From Hylemonella gracilis ATCC 19624 (GTDB taxonomy: Bacteria; Pseudomonadota; Gammaproteobacteria; Burkholderiales; Burkholderiaceae_C): DNA of 64,000 nt. Where the stretch lies: contig NZ_AEGR01000060.1 in NCBI RefSeq assembly GCF_000211835.1, positions 51,349 through 115,348 on the forward strand. The letters run 5' to 3'. The notes below the pieces were generated by a model that saw only the letters and a list, made by a program, of their open reading frames with translations, was not told where the DNA came from and did not search any database. The position numbers and the translations under genes are program-made. Of this stretch, positions 26,751 to 35,424 are shown one piece after another. The stretch's first letter is position 1. Every line of letters starts with the position of its first letter.

Positions 26751-27983
26751 CTACCGCGCCGCGCCGGGCACCGTGCTCGCGCGCCGACCGGCCCACAGGC
26801 TCACGCCCAAGCCGATCAAGACCAGGCCGAGACCGTAGAGGTGCAGATGGGCCAGCAGCCCCTGGGCAATCAGGCTGGCGCCGAGCGCCGCGCCCAGGGC
26901 CTGGCCGGCGTAGATGGCGGAAGAGTTGAGTGCGATGGTGGCGGATGCCAGCGCCGGGGCCAGTTGCACCAGGCGCGCCTGCTGCGCCGAGTTGCAGGCG
27001 AAGCCGCAGAGCGCCCAAGGCAGCGCGATCAACGCATGCAGCCAGAACGAGGGCGCACCGAAGGCCCGGCTGAGCGGCCACAGGGCCAGGGTCAGGGCGA
27101 TGCCGACCAGCGTCATGGTCACGGCGCGCGCCGGGCCCAGGCGGTCGATGTGGCGCGACAGCAGCAGATTGCCCGCTAGCCCGAACACGCCGAACCACAG
27201 CAGCAGCAGCGCCAGCGCGGCGGCGCCCATGCCCATCATCTGCTGGTGATAAGGCGCGAAGTAGGCGAACAGCGTCATCTGGCTGAAGGAATAGAACAGC
27301 GTCACGGCCACCACGCCCATCAGCGCGGGCGAGCGCAAGGTCTGCGCCCAGCCTTGGCGCGAGATCGCGGGTGGGCGCATGCCATCGGGCAGCACGCGCC
27401 AGACCCAGGCAGCGCCGACCAGGGCCAGCAGCGCCACCAGCCCGAAGGCCCAGCGCCAACCCATCACGCCACCGATCCAAGCCGACAGCGGCATGCCCAG
27501 CACCGAGGCCAGCGACCAGCCCAGGAAGATGGTGGTGATGGCGCGTCCGCGCTGCGACGGCGGCACCAGCAGCCCGACGCTGGCGGCGGCCTGCGGTGTG
27601 AAGATGCCGGGCGGCATCATGGCCAGGGCGCGCAGCACCAGCAGCCAGCCGTAGCTGGGCGCGCAGGCGCTGGCCGCCATGAAGACGCCGTACCACAGCA
27701 GGGAGAGCGCGAGCAGGCGCCGCCGGTCCCATCCGGCCACCAAGCCCGCGGCCAGGGGCGCGCCCAGGCCGATCAGCACGCCGCCCACCGTGATCAGCAG
27801 CCCGGTCTGCGGAATGGAGACATCCAGCGAGGCGCTGATGTCGTTGAGCGTGCCGGGCACCACCATCACGCCCGCGCCGATCACGAAGTTGCCGAACAGC
27901 AGGGCGCGCAGCGCTGGGCCGGCGGAGGGGGCCGCTGACGTGGGCGCCGACGTGGTGCGAGAGGAGGTGCTGGAGTCGGTCAT
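26751..27983 (-). CDS. MFS transporter, DHA1 family (putative efflux)
   Basis: Twelve-helix secondary transporter of the inner membrane. The 410-residue product has a disordered Ser/Thr-rich N-terminus (1-22). Helix 1 is in ALLFGNFVIGAGVMVVPGTL, the loop 2-3 motif is reduced to GLVAGWDRRRLL, and helix 5 carries a GWSLASVLGMPLSAWIG segment like the antiporter motif. This resembles arabinose- or drug-efflux-type DHA1 carriers. The substrate cannot be assigned. It stands alone, with a 213-bp gap to the tctE repeat array. Confidence 0.85.
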   Translation of the reverse strand: MTDSSTSSRTTSAPTSAAPSAGPALRALLFGNFVIGAGVMVVPGTLNDISASLDVSIPQTGLLITVGGVLIGLGAPLAAGLVAGWDRRRLLALSLLWYGVFMAASACAPSYGWLLVLRALAMMPPGIFTPQAAASVGLLVPPSQRGRAITTIFLGWSLASVLGMPLSAWIGGVMGWRWAFGLVALLALVGAAWVWRVLPDGMRPPAISRQGWAQTLRSPALMGVVAVTLFYSFSQMTLFAYFAPYHQQMMGMGAAALALLLLWFGVFGLAGNLLLSRHIDRLGPARAVTMTLVGIALTLALWPLSRAFGAPSFWLHALIALPWALCGFACNSAQQARLVQLAPALASATIALNSSAIYAGQALGAALGASLIAQGLLAHLHLYGLGLVLIGLGVSLWAGRRASTVPGAAR

Positions 27984-28126
27984 GAATCGGTTTTGGCGAG
28001 GGTGGGCAGTATGAGGCTTTCAGGCCTGGAGGTCAGCACGGTGCGGGCGTCGGGGCGGGTGGCTGCCGGTGCTCGCGGGGTCCGACTCTGGCCCCGGCTC
28101 AGGGGCAGCGAGGGCGGTGACGGGCC

Positions 28127-28196
28127 TCATCCCTCATCCCTCATCCCTCATCCCTCATCCCTCATCCCTCATCCCTCGGCCCTCATCCCTCGGCCC
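28127..28196. repeat. Heptamer tandem array (TCATCCC) at the tctE stop codon
   Basis: Ten 7-bp units stand head to tail: seven TCATCCC, then TCGGCCC, TCATCCC, TCGGCCC. The array ends exactly where the tctE stop begins (28197). Read on the gene's strand the unit is GGGATGA, so the 3' untranslated mRNA would be a string of GGGAUGA repeats. The seven identical units imply recent slippage. Confidence 0.95.
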
Positions 28197-29588
28197 TCAA
28201 TCCGCAGGGGCCGCGAAAGTCATGCGGAACACCGTGCCTGGTCCCGTGGACAAGGGGCTTTGCAGGCTGAGCTGGGCGCCATGCTGCTTCGCGATCTCGC
28301 GGGCGATGGCCAGGCCCAAGCCGCTGCCGCGCACCTCGGCGGGCGCGGCGCGGTAGAAGCGCTCGAACACATGGGCCTGGTGTTCGGCGGCGATGCCGGG
28401 GCCACCGTCTTCCACCTCCACCCAGGCTGGTCCCACGCGTACTGTGACGCGGGTACCGGGCGGCGCATGGTGCAAGGCGTTGTCCAGCAGATTGCCCAGG
28501 GCTTCGTGCAGCAGAGCGGTCGAACCGTTCACCGTGCAGGCCGGCACCAGCGCCTCGAAACCGAGGTCGTCACCGCGTTGCACGGCGCGGGGCAGGAACT
28601 CCTGCGTGACCTGGCGCGCCAGCGCCACCAGGTCCAGGGCTTCGTGCGGGTGCATCTCGGGCGCGTGCTCGGCGCGCGTCATGGCCAGCAGCTGTTCGGT
28701 CAGGCGCACGGCGTCGTCCGTGGTCTTGCGCGCGGCGCTCAGCAGCGCGGCGCGGTCGGCGGTCTGTTCGCGCTCGGCCAGCACCAGCTGGGTCTTGAGC
28801 ACGGTCAGCGGCGTGCGCAGCTGGTGCGCGGCGTTGTCCAGGAAGCGCTTGCGGATGTCGATCAGCCGTCCCAGCCGGGCGAGGTAGGTGTTGAGCGTGT
28901 GCACCAGGGGATGCAGCTCGCGCGGCAGGCCGGGGGGCTCGATGGGCGCGAGGTCGTCGTCCGCGCGCTGTGCAAGCCGCTGGCGAAAGCTCTCCAGCGG
29001 ACGGATGCCGCGTTGCACACCCACCACCACCAGCAGCGCCGCCGCCAGCAAGAGCAGTGCCTGCTGGCTCAGGGTGTCGCGCAGGATGTGCCGCACCATC
29101 TGTTGGCGCGTCTCCAGCGTCTCCGCCACGCTGATCTTGAGGATGCGGGCTTGCCCGCCCTCGTCCTCCAGCACGTGGGTCAGGTGGGCCAGGCGTACCG
29201 GCAAGCCGCGAAATTGGATGTCGTCGAACTGCACCAGGGCGTGGTAGTGCACCTGCATCGGCGCTGCGCCCGTGGGGCCGGGCAGGTCGTCCTGCCCGGC
29301 CAGCCAGTGGCCCTGGGCATCGGCGATGCGGTAGTACAAGCGCGAGCCGGTGTGGTTCTCCAACAGGTAACCGGCGGCGCGTTGCGCTTGCAACTGCAGG
29401 CCGCCCTGGCGCCAGGACAGTTCCTCGGCCAGCGCGCGGCTCGCGAGGTAGAGCGCCCGGTCATAGGCCTCGTTGCTGGCGTCCACCGCGTTGCCATAGC
29501 TGACCCAGGCGTTGAGCGCGCTCAGACCCACCAGCGGCAGCAAGATCCAGCCCAGCAGGCGGGCGCGCAGCGAGGCGGTGGCGTTCAT
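28197..29588 (-). CDS. tctE: Two-component sensor histidine kinase, TctE-like
   Basis: Membrane sensor expected to detect tricarboxylates or related acids and control the adjacent transporter. The 463-residue product has TM1 (about 11-31), a periplasmic 2CSK_N-type sensor, TM2 (about 175-193) and HAMP-like residues. The HisKA box has H255 in FLDNAAHQLRTPLTVLK, and the ATPase domain has N box LGNLLDNALHHAP, G1 VEDGGPGI and G2 GSGLGLAIARE. Its ATG overlaps the tctD stop (ATGA), so the two are co-translated. The stop abuts a heptamer array. Confidence 0.92.
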   Translation of the reverse strand: MNATASLRARLLGWILLPLVGLSALNAWVSYGNAVDASNEAYDRALYLASRALAEELSWRQGGLQLQAQRAAGYLLENHTGSRLYYRIADAQGHWLAGQDDLPGPTGAAPMQVHYHALVQFDDIQFRGLPVRLAHLTHVLEDEGGQARILKISVAETLETRQQMVRHILRDTLSQQALLLLAAALLVVVGVQRGIRPLESFRQRLAQRADDDLAPIEPPGLPRELHPLVHTLNTYLARLGRLIDIRKRFLDNAAHQLRTPLTVLKTQLVLAEREQTADRAALLSAARKTTDDAVRLTEQLLAMTRAEHAPEMHPHEALDLVALARQVTQEFLPRAVQRGDDLGFEALVPACTVNGSTALLHEALGNLLDNALHHAPPGTRVTVRVGPAWVEVEDGGPGIAAEHQAHVFERFYRAAPAEVRGSGLGLAIAREIAKQHGAQLSLQSPLSTGPGTVFRMTFAAPAD

Positions 29589-30304
29589 GCGGCGCGCTTG
29601 GCGTCTTGGAGCGTCAGCAGGTAGCCCAGGCCGCGGATGGTGCTGACCGTGGGGGCCGCGGGTTCGGGCGGGCGGCAGGCCGTGTCGAGCTTCTTGCGCA
29701 GGCGGTGGATCAACACCTCCACCGCCTCGAGCTCCGCGGCTTCGTCGCTGAACACCGCGCGGTGCAGCGCTTCCTTGCCGACGGCGCGGCCCGGGTGTTC
29801 CAGCAGCACGCGCAGGGCGGCGGTCTCGCGTGGGGTCAGCGCCAGCACCTGCTGGTTCAGCGTGACCTGACCGGATTCGCGGTCCATTTCCAGCGGGCCC
29901 AGGCGCAGCCGCAGGGACTTCATGCGCCCGGGGCGGCGCAGCAGGGCTTGCAGCCGCGCTTCCAGTTCGCTCAGGTCGAAGGGTTTGGGCAGGTAGTCGT
30001 CCGCGCCCAGGTTCAGGCCCAGCACGCGGTCGGGCACGCTGGCGCGCGCGGTCAGGATCATCACGGGCACGGCGTTGCCGCTCTCGCGCAGCTCCTGCAG
30101 CACCGACAGGCCGTCACGGCCGGGCAGATTGAGGTCCAGCAGCACGGCGTCGAAGGCGTCGCCCTCGCGCAGCAAGGCCAGGGCCTCGTCGGCGTCGCGC
30201 GCGAATTCGACGTCCGCGCCGCTTTGGCGCAGGGCCGTGCCCAGCCAAAGCGCCAGATCGGGGGTGTCTTCGACGAGGAGGAGGCGGGATGTCAGGGTAT
30301 GCAC
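29585..30304 (-). CDS. tctD: Response regulator, OmpR family, TctD-like
   Basis: DNA-binding partner of the TctE kinase. The 239-residue product has a receiver domain opening with LLLVEDTPDLALWLG, phospho-acceptor D57 in VLLDLNLPGRDG, the switch residue in MILTARAS, and K in DYLPKPFDLSEL. A winged-helix domain follows, with LTPRETAALRVLLEHPG and VEVLIHRLRKKLD and TIRGLGYLL. The start is taken as GTG at 30304 because the receiver begins there and no ATG is close. The ATG-initiated opening to 30646 would overlap the divergent tctC gene. It is divergent from tctC by 112 bp. Confidence 0.92.
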   Translation of the reverse strand: MHTLTSRLLLVEDTPDLALWLGTALRQSGADVEFARDADEALALLREGDAFDAVLLDLNLPGRDGLSVLQELRESGNAVPVMILTARASVPDRVLGLNLGADDYLPKPFDLSELEARLQALLRRPGRMKSLRLRLGPLEMDRESGQVTLNQQVLALTPRETAALRVLLEHPGRAVGKEALHRAVFSDEAAELEAVEVLIHRLRKKLDTACRPPEPAAPTVSTIRGLGYLLTLQDAKRAA

Positions 30305-30365
30305 CGGGGGGTTCTGACAGGTGTTTGAAAGCCTAGGCCGGGCCACAGGTTCAGAATCCCGGGGC

Positions 30366-30383
30366 TGCAGGCGAGGCCCTGCA
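30366..30383. promoter_or_regulatory. Inverted repeat in the tctD-tctC divergent promoter region
   Basis: TGCAGG and CCTGCA flank a 6-bp spacer in the 112-bp gap. It is a plausible TctD operator or a tctC leader hairpin, placed 34 nt before the tctC start. Evidence is positional only. Confidence 0.35.
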
Positions 30384-30416
30384 AAAGTTGTTTTGATTCT
30401 TACACAGGAGACGACG

Positions 30417-31391
30417 ATGCAAGCGAAGCGACGTGAATTCCTCGGCCTGGGTCTGGCCGCCGGTGCCAGCCTGGCCCTGCCCGTCTGGGCCCAGGGTAAG
30501 CCCCTGTTCGAGAACCTCAATATGTTCGTGCCGGCCGCGCCGGGCGGCGGCTGGGACGGCACGGCACGCGCCATCGAGCGCGCCGCCAAGGCCGCGGGCC
30601 TGGTGGGCAACATGCCCTTCGAGAACGTCGCCGGCGCCGGCGGCATGGTCGGCCTGCCGCGCTACGTGAACCAGCGCAAGGGCAAGGGTGACAACCTGAT
30701 GGTGGGCGGCTCCGTCATGGTGGGCGCGGCCATCGCCAACAAGAGCCCGGTGACGATGAAGAACGTCACGCCCATCGCTCGGCTGACGGAAGAAGCGGGC
30801 GTGGTGGCCGTGCCCGCCAGCGGTTCGATCAAGACCTGGAAGGAGCTGGAAGCCGCGCTCAAGGCCAATCCCCGCGGGGTGCCGGTGGCCGGCGGCAGCG
30901 CGGGCGGCACCGACCACGTGCTGCTGGGTCTGATCATCCAGGCCCTGGGCCGCAACCCGCGCGAGGCCGCCTACGTGGCGTTCTCGGGTGGCGGCCAGGC
31001 CAATGCCGCGTTGCTGGGCGGGCAGGTGACGGCGGGCATCTCGGGCTACTCCGAGTTCGAGGAGCACATCAGCGCGGGCCGCTTGATTCCGCTGGCCGTC
31101 TCGGGCAACAAGCGCATCCCCGGCGTGAACCTGCCCACCTTGAGCGAGCTGGGCGTGCCGGTGACGGCGGCCAACTGGCGCGGCGTGTTCGCGCCCCCGG
31201 CCATCAGCAATGAGCAACGCGATGCCTTGGTGACCTTCATGACCCGCCTGCACGCCTCCGAGGCCTGGAAGAAGGAACTCGAAACCCGCAAGTGGACCGA
31301 CGTCTTCCTGACCGCGCCGGCCTTCGACAAGCAACTGGCCGAGGACATCCGCGCCACCGAGGCTGTGATGAAGGACCTGGGGCTGGCCTGA
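30417..31391 (+). CDS. tctC: Tripartite tricarboxylate transporter, periplasmic binding protein TctC
   Basis: Captures a tricarboxylate or other organic acid in the periplasm for the TctAB permease. The 324-residue product begins with KRREFLGLGLAAGASLALP, a twin-arginine-like (RRxFL) signal, followed by VWAQG as the cleavage region. The mature part has FVPAAPGGGWDGTAR, the conserved substrate loop, and GGSAGGTDHV and LGRNPREAAYVAFSGGG. A CAGGAG ribosome-binding site precedes the ATG at 30417. Its stop overlaps the tctB start by one base. Confidence 0.93.
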   Translation: MQAKRREFLGLGLAAGASLALPVWAQGKPLFENLNMFVPAAPGGGWDGTARAIERAAKAAGLVGNMPFENVAGAGGMVGLPRYVNQRKGKGDNLMVGGSVMVGAAIANKSPVTMKNVTPIARLTEEAGVVAVPASGSIKTWKELEAALKANPRGVPVAGGSAGGTDHVLLGLIIQALGRNPREAAYVAFSGGGQANAALLGGQVTAGISGYSEFEEHISAGRLIPLAVSGNKRIPGVNLPTLSELGVPVTAANWRGVFAPPAISNEQRDALVTFMTRLHASEAWKKELETRKWTDVFLTAPAFDKQLAEDIRATEAVMKDLGLA

Positions 31392-31945
31392 TGTCTGCAT
31401 CCACCCGCACGAGCCACGGCGCCCAGCGGCGTGCACGCTTCACGCCCTTCCTGCTGGCCTTGCTGCTGGTGGGCCTGGCGGCCGCGGCCGCTTGGCAGGT
31501 CACGGCGATTCCCGAGTCCATGATCCAGATGGCCGTCGGCCCCGTGCTGGTGCCCGGGGTGGTGGTGGGCATGCTGGTCGTGCTCGCGCTGGCCTACGGT
31601 TGGAGCGCCTGGCGCGGCCACCAAGTGGATGACAGCCAGATCGAGGACCACGAACCCCTGCCCGGTGGCGATCGGCGCCTGCTGTTTCTGCTGGGCGGCG
31701 GCGTGCTCTTCATGGCCCTGGTGCAAGCGCTGGGCTTCATCATCCCCGCCGCCTTGTGCGGCATGGGCGTGGCGCGGGCCTTCGATGCGCCGGTCATCGG
31801 GCGTTCCGCCTGGCGCTCGGCCCTGATCTGCCTGGGCATCGCCGCCTTTTTCTGGTTCGTTCTGGCCTTTTTGCTGGGCGTAGGCTTGGGCCCGGCGTTC
31901 AGCTGGTCTTGGACGGACTTGGCCGCCAACGCCGTCGCGGCCTGA
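31391..31945 (+). CDS. tctB: Tripartite tricarboxylate transporter small membrane subunit TctB
   Basis: Small inner-membrane subunit of the secondary transporter. The 184-residue product has about four to five helices (near 20-40, 47-67, 95-118, 130-150 and 155-170) with poorly conserved sequence, as usual for TctB. The assignment rests mainly on position between tctC and tctA, with a one-base overlap (TGATG) at the tctC stop and 15 nt before tctA. Confidence 0.88.
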   Translation: MSASTRTSHGAQRRARFTPFLLALLLVGLAAAAAWQVTAIPESMIQMAVGPVLVPGVVVGMLVVLALAYGWSAWRGHQVDDSQIEDHEPLPGGDRRLLFLLGGGVLFMALVQALGFIIPAALCGMGVARAFDAPVIGRSAWRSALICLGIAAFFWFVLAFLLGVGLGPAFSWSWTDLAANAVAA

Positions 31946-31960
31946 TTTTTCGGAGCAAGC

Positions 31961-33457
31961 ATGCAAGGATTCGAGGCCCTGCTGGCCGGGTTTGCCAGCG
32001 CGCTGCAACCCACGACCCTACTCTGGGGTTTCGCGGGTTGTTTTCTGGGCACGCTGGTGGGCGTGTTGCCGGGCATCAGTCCGGCGCTGACCATCGCGCT
32101 GCTGCTGCCGCTGACCTACCAGGTCCCCGCCACCAGCATGTTCGTGATGTTCGCGGGCATCTACTACGGTGCGGCCTATGGCGGCTCCACCACGTCCATC
32201 CTGCTCAATACGCCGGGGGAATCCGGCTCGGTGGTGACGGCGCTGGAGGGCAACAAAATGGCGCGGCGCGGGCGCGCGGGCCAGGCGCTGGCGACGGCGG
32301 CCATCGGCAGTTTCGTCGCGGGCACCATCGGCACGCTGGCGCTGACCTTCTTCGCGCCCTGGGTGGTGCAGGCCGCGCTGGCCTTTGGTCCGGCGGAATA
32401 CTTCAGCCTCATGGTGCTGTCCCTGGTCGCCGTGTCGGCCGTGCTGGGCAATTCGGTGTTGCGCGGGCTGATCAGCCTCTTCCTGGGCCTGTTGGCGGGG
32501 CTGGTGGGCATCGACTTGCAGACCGGTCAACCGCGGTTCACTTTCGGCCGCGCCGAGTTGCTGGACGGACTGGAAGTGACGGTGGTGGTCGTGGGCCTGT
32601 TCGCCGTCGGCGAGGCGCTGTACCTGGCCTGGCAAGGGCGTGAATCACGCAATGCCGAGGTGATGAAGCTCACCGGCAGTCTGCGTCTGAGCCGGCAGGA
32701 CTGGGGGCGCTCCTGGAAGGCCTGGTTGCGTGGCGCGCTCTACGGCTTCCCGATTGGGGCCATGCCGGCCGGTGGTGCCGAGCTGCCGACCATGCTCTCG
32801 TACTACACCGAGCGCAAGCTCAGCAAGCATCCCGAGGAATTCGGTCAGGGCGCCATCGAGGGCGTGGCCGGGCCCGAGGCCGCCAACAACGCGGCGGCGG
32901 CCGGTGTGCTGATGCCGCTGCTGACCTTGGGCATCCCGACCTCGGCCACGGCGGCCATCATGCTGTCGGCCTTCGAAGGCTACGGTATCCAACCCGGCCC
33001 GCAGCTGTTCACTCAGCAGGGCGCGCTGGTCTGGACGCTGATCGCCAGCCTCTACATCGGCAACGTGATCCTGCTCATCCTCAACCTGCCGCTGGTGGGC
33101 CTCTGGGTCAAGCTGCTCAAGATCCCCCCGCCCTGGTTGTACGCGGGCATCATCATCGTGTCCATCGCGGGCGTCTACGGCGCGAGCAATTCGGTGTTCA
33201 ACGTGGGCCTGCTGTTTGCCTTCGGCCTCCTCGGTTTCGTGATGCGGCGCTTTGACTTTCCGGCCGCGCCGCTGATCGTCGGGCTGATCCTCGCGCCCAT
33301 GGCCGAGCAGTCCATGCGGCAGGCGCTCATCATCAGCCAGGGCGACTGGTTCACCTTCTTCACGCGTCCGCTGTCGGGCACGCTGATGGCCGTGGCGCTC
33401 GTGCTGCTGTTCGCCCCGCCCTTGTGGCGCCTGGCCCGGCGCCGCTTGAATGCCTGA
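31961..33457 (+). CDS. tctA: Tripartite tricarboxylate transporter large membrane subunit TctA
   Basis: The ion-coupled permease of the TTT transporter. The 498-residue product is strongly hydrophobic with about 10-12 helices. Its conserved features include [20 protein letters not shown] near the N-terminus, [20 protein letters not shown] and, in the second half, [20 protein letters not shown] followed by [14 protein letters not shown], the duplicated TctA motifs. It completes the tctCBA unit controlled by the divergent tctDE genes. The end is convergent with a DedA-like gene, 23 nt apart. Confidence 0.95.
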   Translation: MQGFEALLAGFASALQPTTLLWGFAGCFLGTLVGVLPGISPALTIALLLPLTYQVPATSMFVMFAGIYYGAAYGGSTTSILLNTPGESGSVVTALEGNKMARRGRAGQALATAAIGSFVAGTIGTLALTFFAPWVVQAALAFGPAEYFSLMVLSLVAVSAVLGNSVLRGLISLFLGLLAGLVGIDLQTGQPRFTFGRAELLDGLEVTVVVVGLFAVGEALYLAWQGRESRNAEVMKLTGSLRLSRQDWGRSWKAWLRGALYGFPIGAMPAGGAELPTMLSYYTERKLSKHPEEFGQGAIEGVAGPEAANNAAAAGVLMPLLTLGIPTSATAAIMLSAFEGYGIQPGPQLFTQQGALVWTLIASLYIGNVILLILNLPLVGLWVKLLKIPPPWLYAGIIIVSIAGVYGASNSVFNVGLLFAFGLLGFVMRRFDFPAAPLIVGLILAPMAEQSMRQALIISQGDWFTFFTRPLSGTLMAVALVLLFAPPLWRLARRRLNA

Positions 33458-33480
33458 TCAGCCCCGGATCGCCCAGGCCG

Positions 33481-34014
33481 TCACAGCAGCTTGAGCGACT
33501 CCGGAATCAGCCACAGCAGGGCGGCCGTCATCGTCACGTAGCGCAGGAACTTGCCGATGGCCATGTAGGTCACGCAGGGCCAGAAGGGCAGCTTGAGCCA
33601 GCCGGCCACCGCGCAGAGCGGGTCACCAACGATGGGCAGCCAGGACAGCAGGCAGGCCTTGGGGCCGAGGCGTTCCAGCCAGCCCAGCGCGCGCAGGTGG
33701 GCGCGTGAATGACTCTGGGCATGGGCCTGCATCTCGGCCCGCTCATGGCGCAGCCGGTCCAGGGCCCGGTGCGCGCCGTAGCCCATCCACCAGTTCAACG
33801 CGCCGCCCAGGGTGTTGCCCGCCGTGGCCACGAAGATGGCGGGCCAGAACAGCTCGGGATTGAGGTGCAGCAGGCCCACCACGGCCGGTTCCGAACCCAT
33901 GGGCAGCAGGGTGGCGGAAATGAAGGCGATTACGAACAGCGTGCTCAGACCGAACTCTGGCAGCGCCAGCCAGGCCAGCAATTGCTGCAGCGCCACATTG
34001 AATTGCTCCATCAT
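33481..34014 (-). CDS. DedA/YqaA-family membrane protein
   Basis: SNARE-associated (DedA-like) inner-membrane protein; relatives act as lipid flippases or in membrane homeostasis. The 177-residue product resembles YqaA. It has an N-terminal re-entrant region FISATLLPMGSEPAVVGLL, then ATAGNTLGGALNWWMGYGAH with the conserved G-x-x-x-G pattern, and SWLPIVGDPLCAVAGWLKLPF. Two adjacent ATGs (34014 and 34011) are possible starts. It is divergent from dusB. Confidence 0.88.
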   Translation of the reverse strand: MMEQFNVALQQLLAWLALPEFGLSTLFVIAFISATLLPMGSEPAVVGLLHLNPELFWPAIFVATAGNTLGGALNWWMGYGAHRALDRLRHERAEMQAHAQSHSRAHLRALGWLERLGPKACLLSWLPIVGDPLCAVAGWLKLPFWPCVTYMAIGKFLRYVTMTAALLWLIPESLKLL

Positions 34015-34103
34015 GGGGCGCAGTATAGAAAGCACGCAGTCGCGAGTAAGGGAAAGCGTGATCAACGCGGTTCTCGACACGGCTTGCGCGCGCGATTCCA
34101 ACT

Positions 34104-34118
34104 GCTGAAAATTTGAGC
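34104..34118. promoter_or_regulatory. Near-consensus Fis-binding site at the dusB-fis promoter
   Basis: GCTGAAAATTTGAGC matches the enterobacterial Fis consensus (G-N-t-Y-A-a-W-W-W-t-T-R-a-N-C) at every defined position except the fourth. It lies inside a 19-bp near-palindrome (CTGCT...AGCAG, 34102-34120) directly before the -10 box, so bound Fis would block RNA polymerase. Confidence 0.5.
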
Positions 34119-34121
34119 AGA

Positions 34122-34127
34122 TAGAAT
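34122..34127 (+). promoter_or_regulatory. Candidate dusB-fis -10 box
   Basis: TAGAAT followed by CCGCCGC, in the 160-bp divergent gap, about 47 nt before the dusB ATG. It resembles the other -10 boxes in this window. Confidence 0.5.
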
Positions 34128-34174
34128 CCGCCGCTCCGTCTTCGCCCTGCCTGGCTCCTTTTTCCTCTTTCCGC

Positions 34175-35326
34175 ATGAACCCCGGCCTTGTTTCCGGTGT
34201 GCGCATTGGCGCGCACCTGCTGCCGAACAACGTGTTCGCCGCGCCCATGGCGGGCGTGACGGACCGGCCTTTCCGCAAGCTTTGCAAGGCGCTGGGCGCG
34301 GGCTACGCGGTCAGCGAGATGGTCACCTCGCGCAAGGAGCTGTGGAACAGCCTCAAGACCAGCCGCCGCGCCGACCACAGCGGCGAGCCTGGGCCCATCG
34401 CGGTGCAGATCGCGGGCACGGACGCCGCGATGATGGCCGAGGCCGCGGTCTACAACATCGAGCGCGGCGCGCAGATCATCGACATCAACATGGGCTGCCC
34501 GGCCAAGAAGGTTTGCAACAAGTGGGCGGGCTCGGCGCTGATGCAGGACGAAGCACTCGCGCTGGAGATCGCCGAGGCCGTGGTCGCTGCCTGCGAGCCG
34601 CATGGCGTTCCCGTCACGCTCAAGATGCGCACGGGCTGGTGCCAGGCGAACAAGAACGCGGTCACCTTGGCCTGCGCGTTTGAAGGCGCGGGCATCCGCA
34701 TGCTCACGGTGCATGGCCGCACGCGCGAACAAGGCTACGGCGGTCAGGCCGAGTACGACACCATCGCCGCGGTCAAGGCCGCCGTGCGCGTGCCGGTCGT
34801 GGCCAATGGTGACATCACCTCGCCCGAGAAGGCGCGCGCGGTGCTGGCCCACACGGGCGCCGATGCCGTGATGATCGGCCGCGCCGCGCAAGGCCGACCC
34901 TGGATCTTCCGCGAGGTCGCGCATTACCTGGCCACGGGCGAGCACCTGGCCCCGCCCTTGGTCGCCGAAGTCAAGCGCCTGTTGCTGGACCACTTGCAGG
35001 AGCACTACGCCCTGTACGGTGATGACCGCTGGGCCGAGGGCCTGGCAGCCCGCCCTGACACGCTCACGGCCCTGCCGTCGGCGAGCACCGGCGTACAACC
35101 GGGAACGAGCACAGGCGTTCGAAGCGCGCGCAAGCACATCGGCTGGTACGTGCGGGGCTTGCCTGGGGGCGAGGCTTTCCGCGCCCGCATGAACGCACTG
35201 GACGACAGCCGTGCCCAATGGCAGGCCGTGGCGGATTATTTTGACGAGCTGGGCGCGGTGATGGACCGGTTGCCGGCGGCGGACGCCGCGTGGCTGGGGC
35301 CCGTGGAGGAAGCCGCGTCCGCATGA
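34175..35326 (+). CDS. dusB: tRNA-dihydrouridine synthase DusB
   Basis: Flavin enzyme that reduces specific uridines in tRNA to dihydrouridine. The 383-residue product has PMAGVTDRPFRKLCK, SEMVTSRKELWN, the GCP motif with conserved C108 (DINMGCPAKKVCNK), LKMRTGW, TVHGRTREQGY, VVANGDITSPEKA and MIGRAAQGRPW. It is longer than most DusB because about 28 residues of Ala/Thr/Ser-rich sequence precede RKHIGWYVRGLPGG. That stretch contains a partial duplication (ASTGVQ and TSTGVR, about 35081-35120). It is the first gene of dusB-fis. Confidence 0.95.
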   Translation: MNPGLVSGVRIGAHLLPNNVFAAPMAGVTDRPFRKLCKALGAGYAVSEMVTSRKELWNSLKTSRRADHSGEPGPIAVQIAGTDAAMMAEAAVYNIERGAQIIDINMGCPAKKVCNKWAGSALMQDEALALEIAEAVVAACEPHGVPVTLKMRTGWCQANKNAVTLACAFEGAGIRMLTVHGRTREQGYGGQAEYDTIAAVKAAVRVPVVANGDITSPEKARAVLAHTGADAVMIGRAAQGRPWIFREVAHYLATGEHLAPPLVAEVKRLLLDHLQEHYALYGDDRWAEGLAARPDTLTALPSASTGVQPGTSTGVRSARKHIGWYVRGLPGGEAFRARMNALDDSRAQWQAVADYFDELGAVMDRLPAADAAWLGPVEEAASA

Positions 35327-35424
35327 GCCTGTGAAGCGGAGATGAGCGCAAGAAGGAATGCGTGAGCAAGAACGCAAGAACGCATGAGCCAAGAACAATG
35401 AGTCCAAAACAATGAGCAAGAAGC
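35323..35424 (+). repeat. Degenerate start-codon-like repeats before fis
   Basis: The motif RTGAGC(x)CAAGAA recurs at 35323, 35342, 35362, 35384, 35398 (ATGAGTCCAAAA) and at the true fis start 35412. Spacings are 14-22 nt and none of the upstream copies is in the fis frame. The GCAAGAACGC piece is also doubled (35367-35383). Confidence 0.7.

Noticed and set aside
28127..28196. Heptamer array as a CRISPR-like repeat
   Set aside because: Units are 7 bp with no spacers and there are no cas genes.
30305..30646. N-terminal extension of the response regulator to an upstream ATG
   Set aside because: It would overlap the divergent tctC coding region and adds 114 residues before a complete receiver domain.
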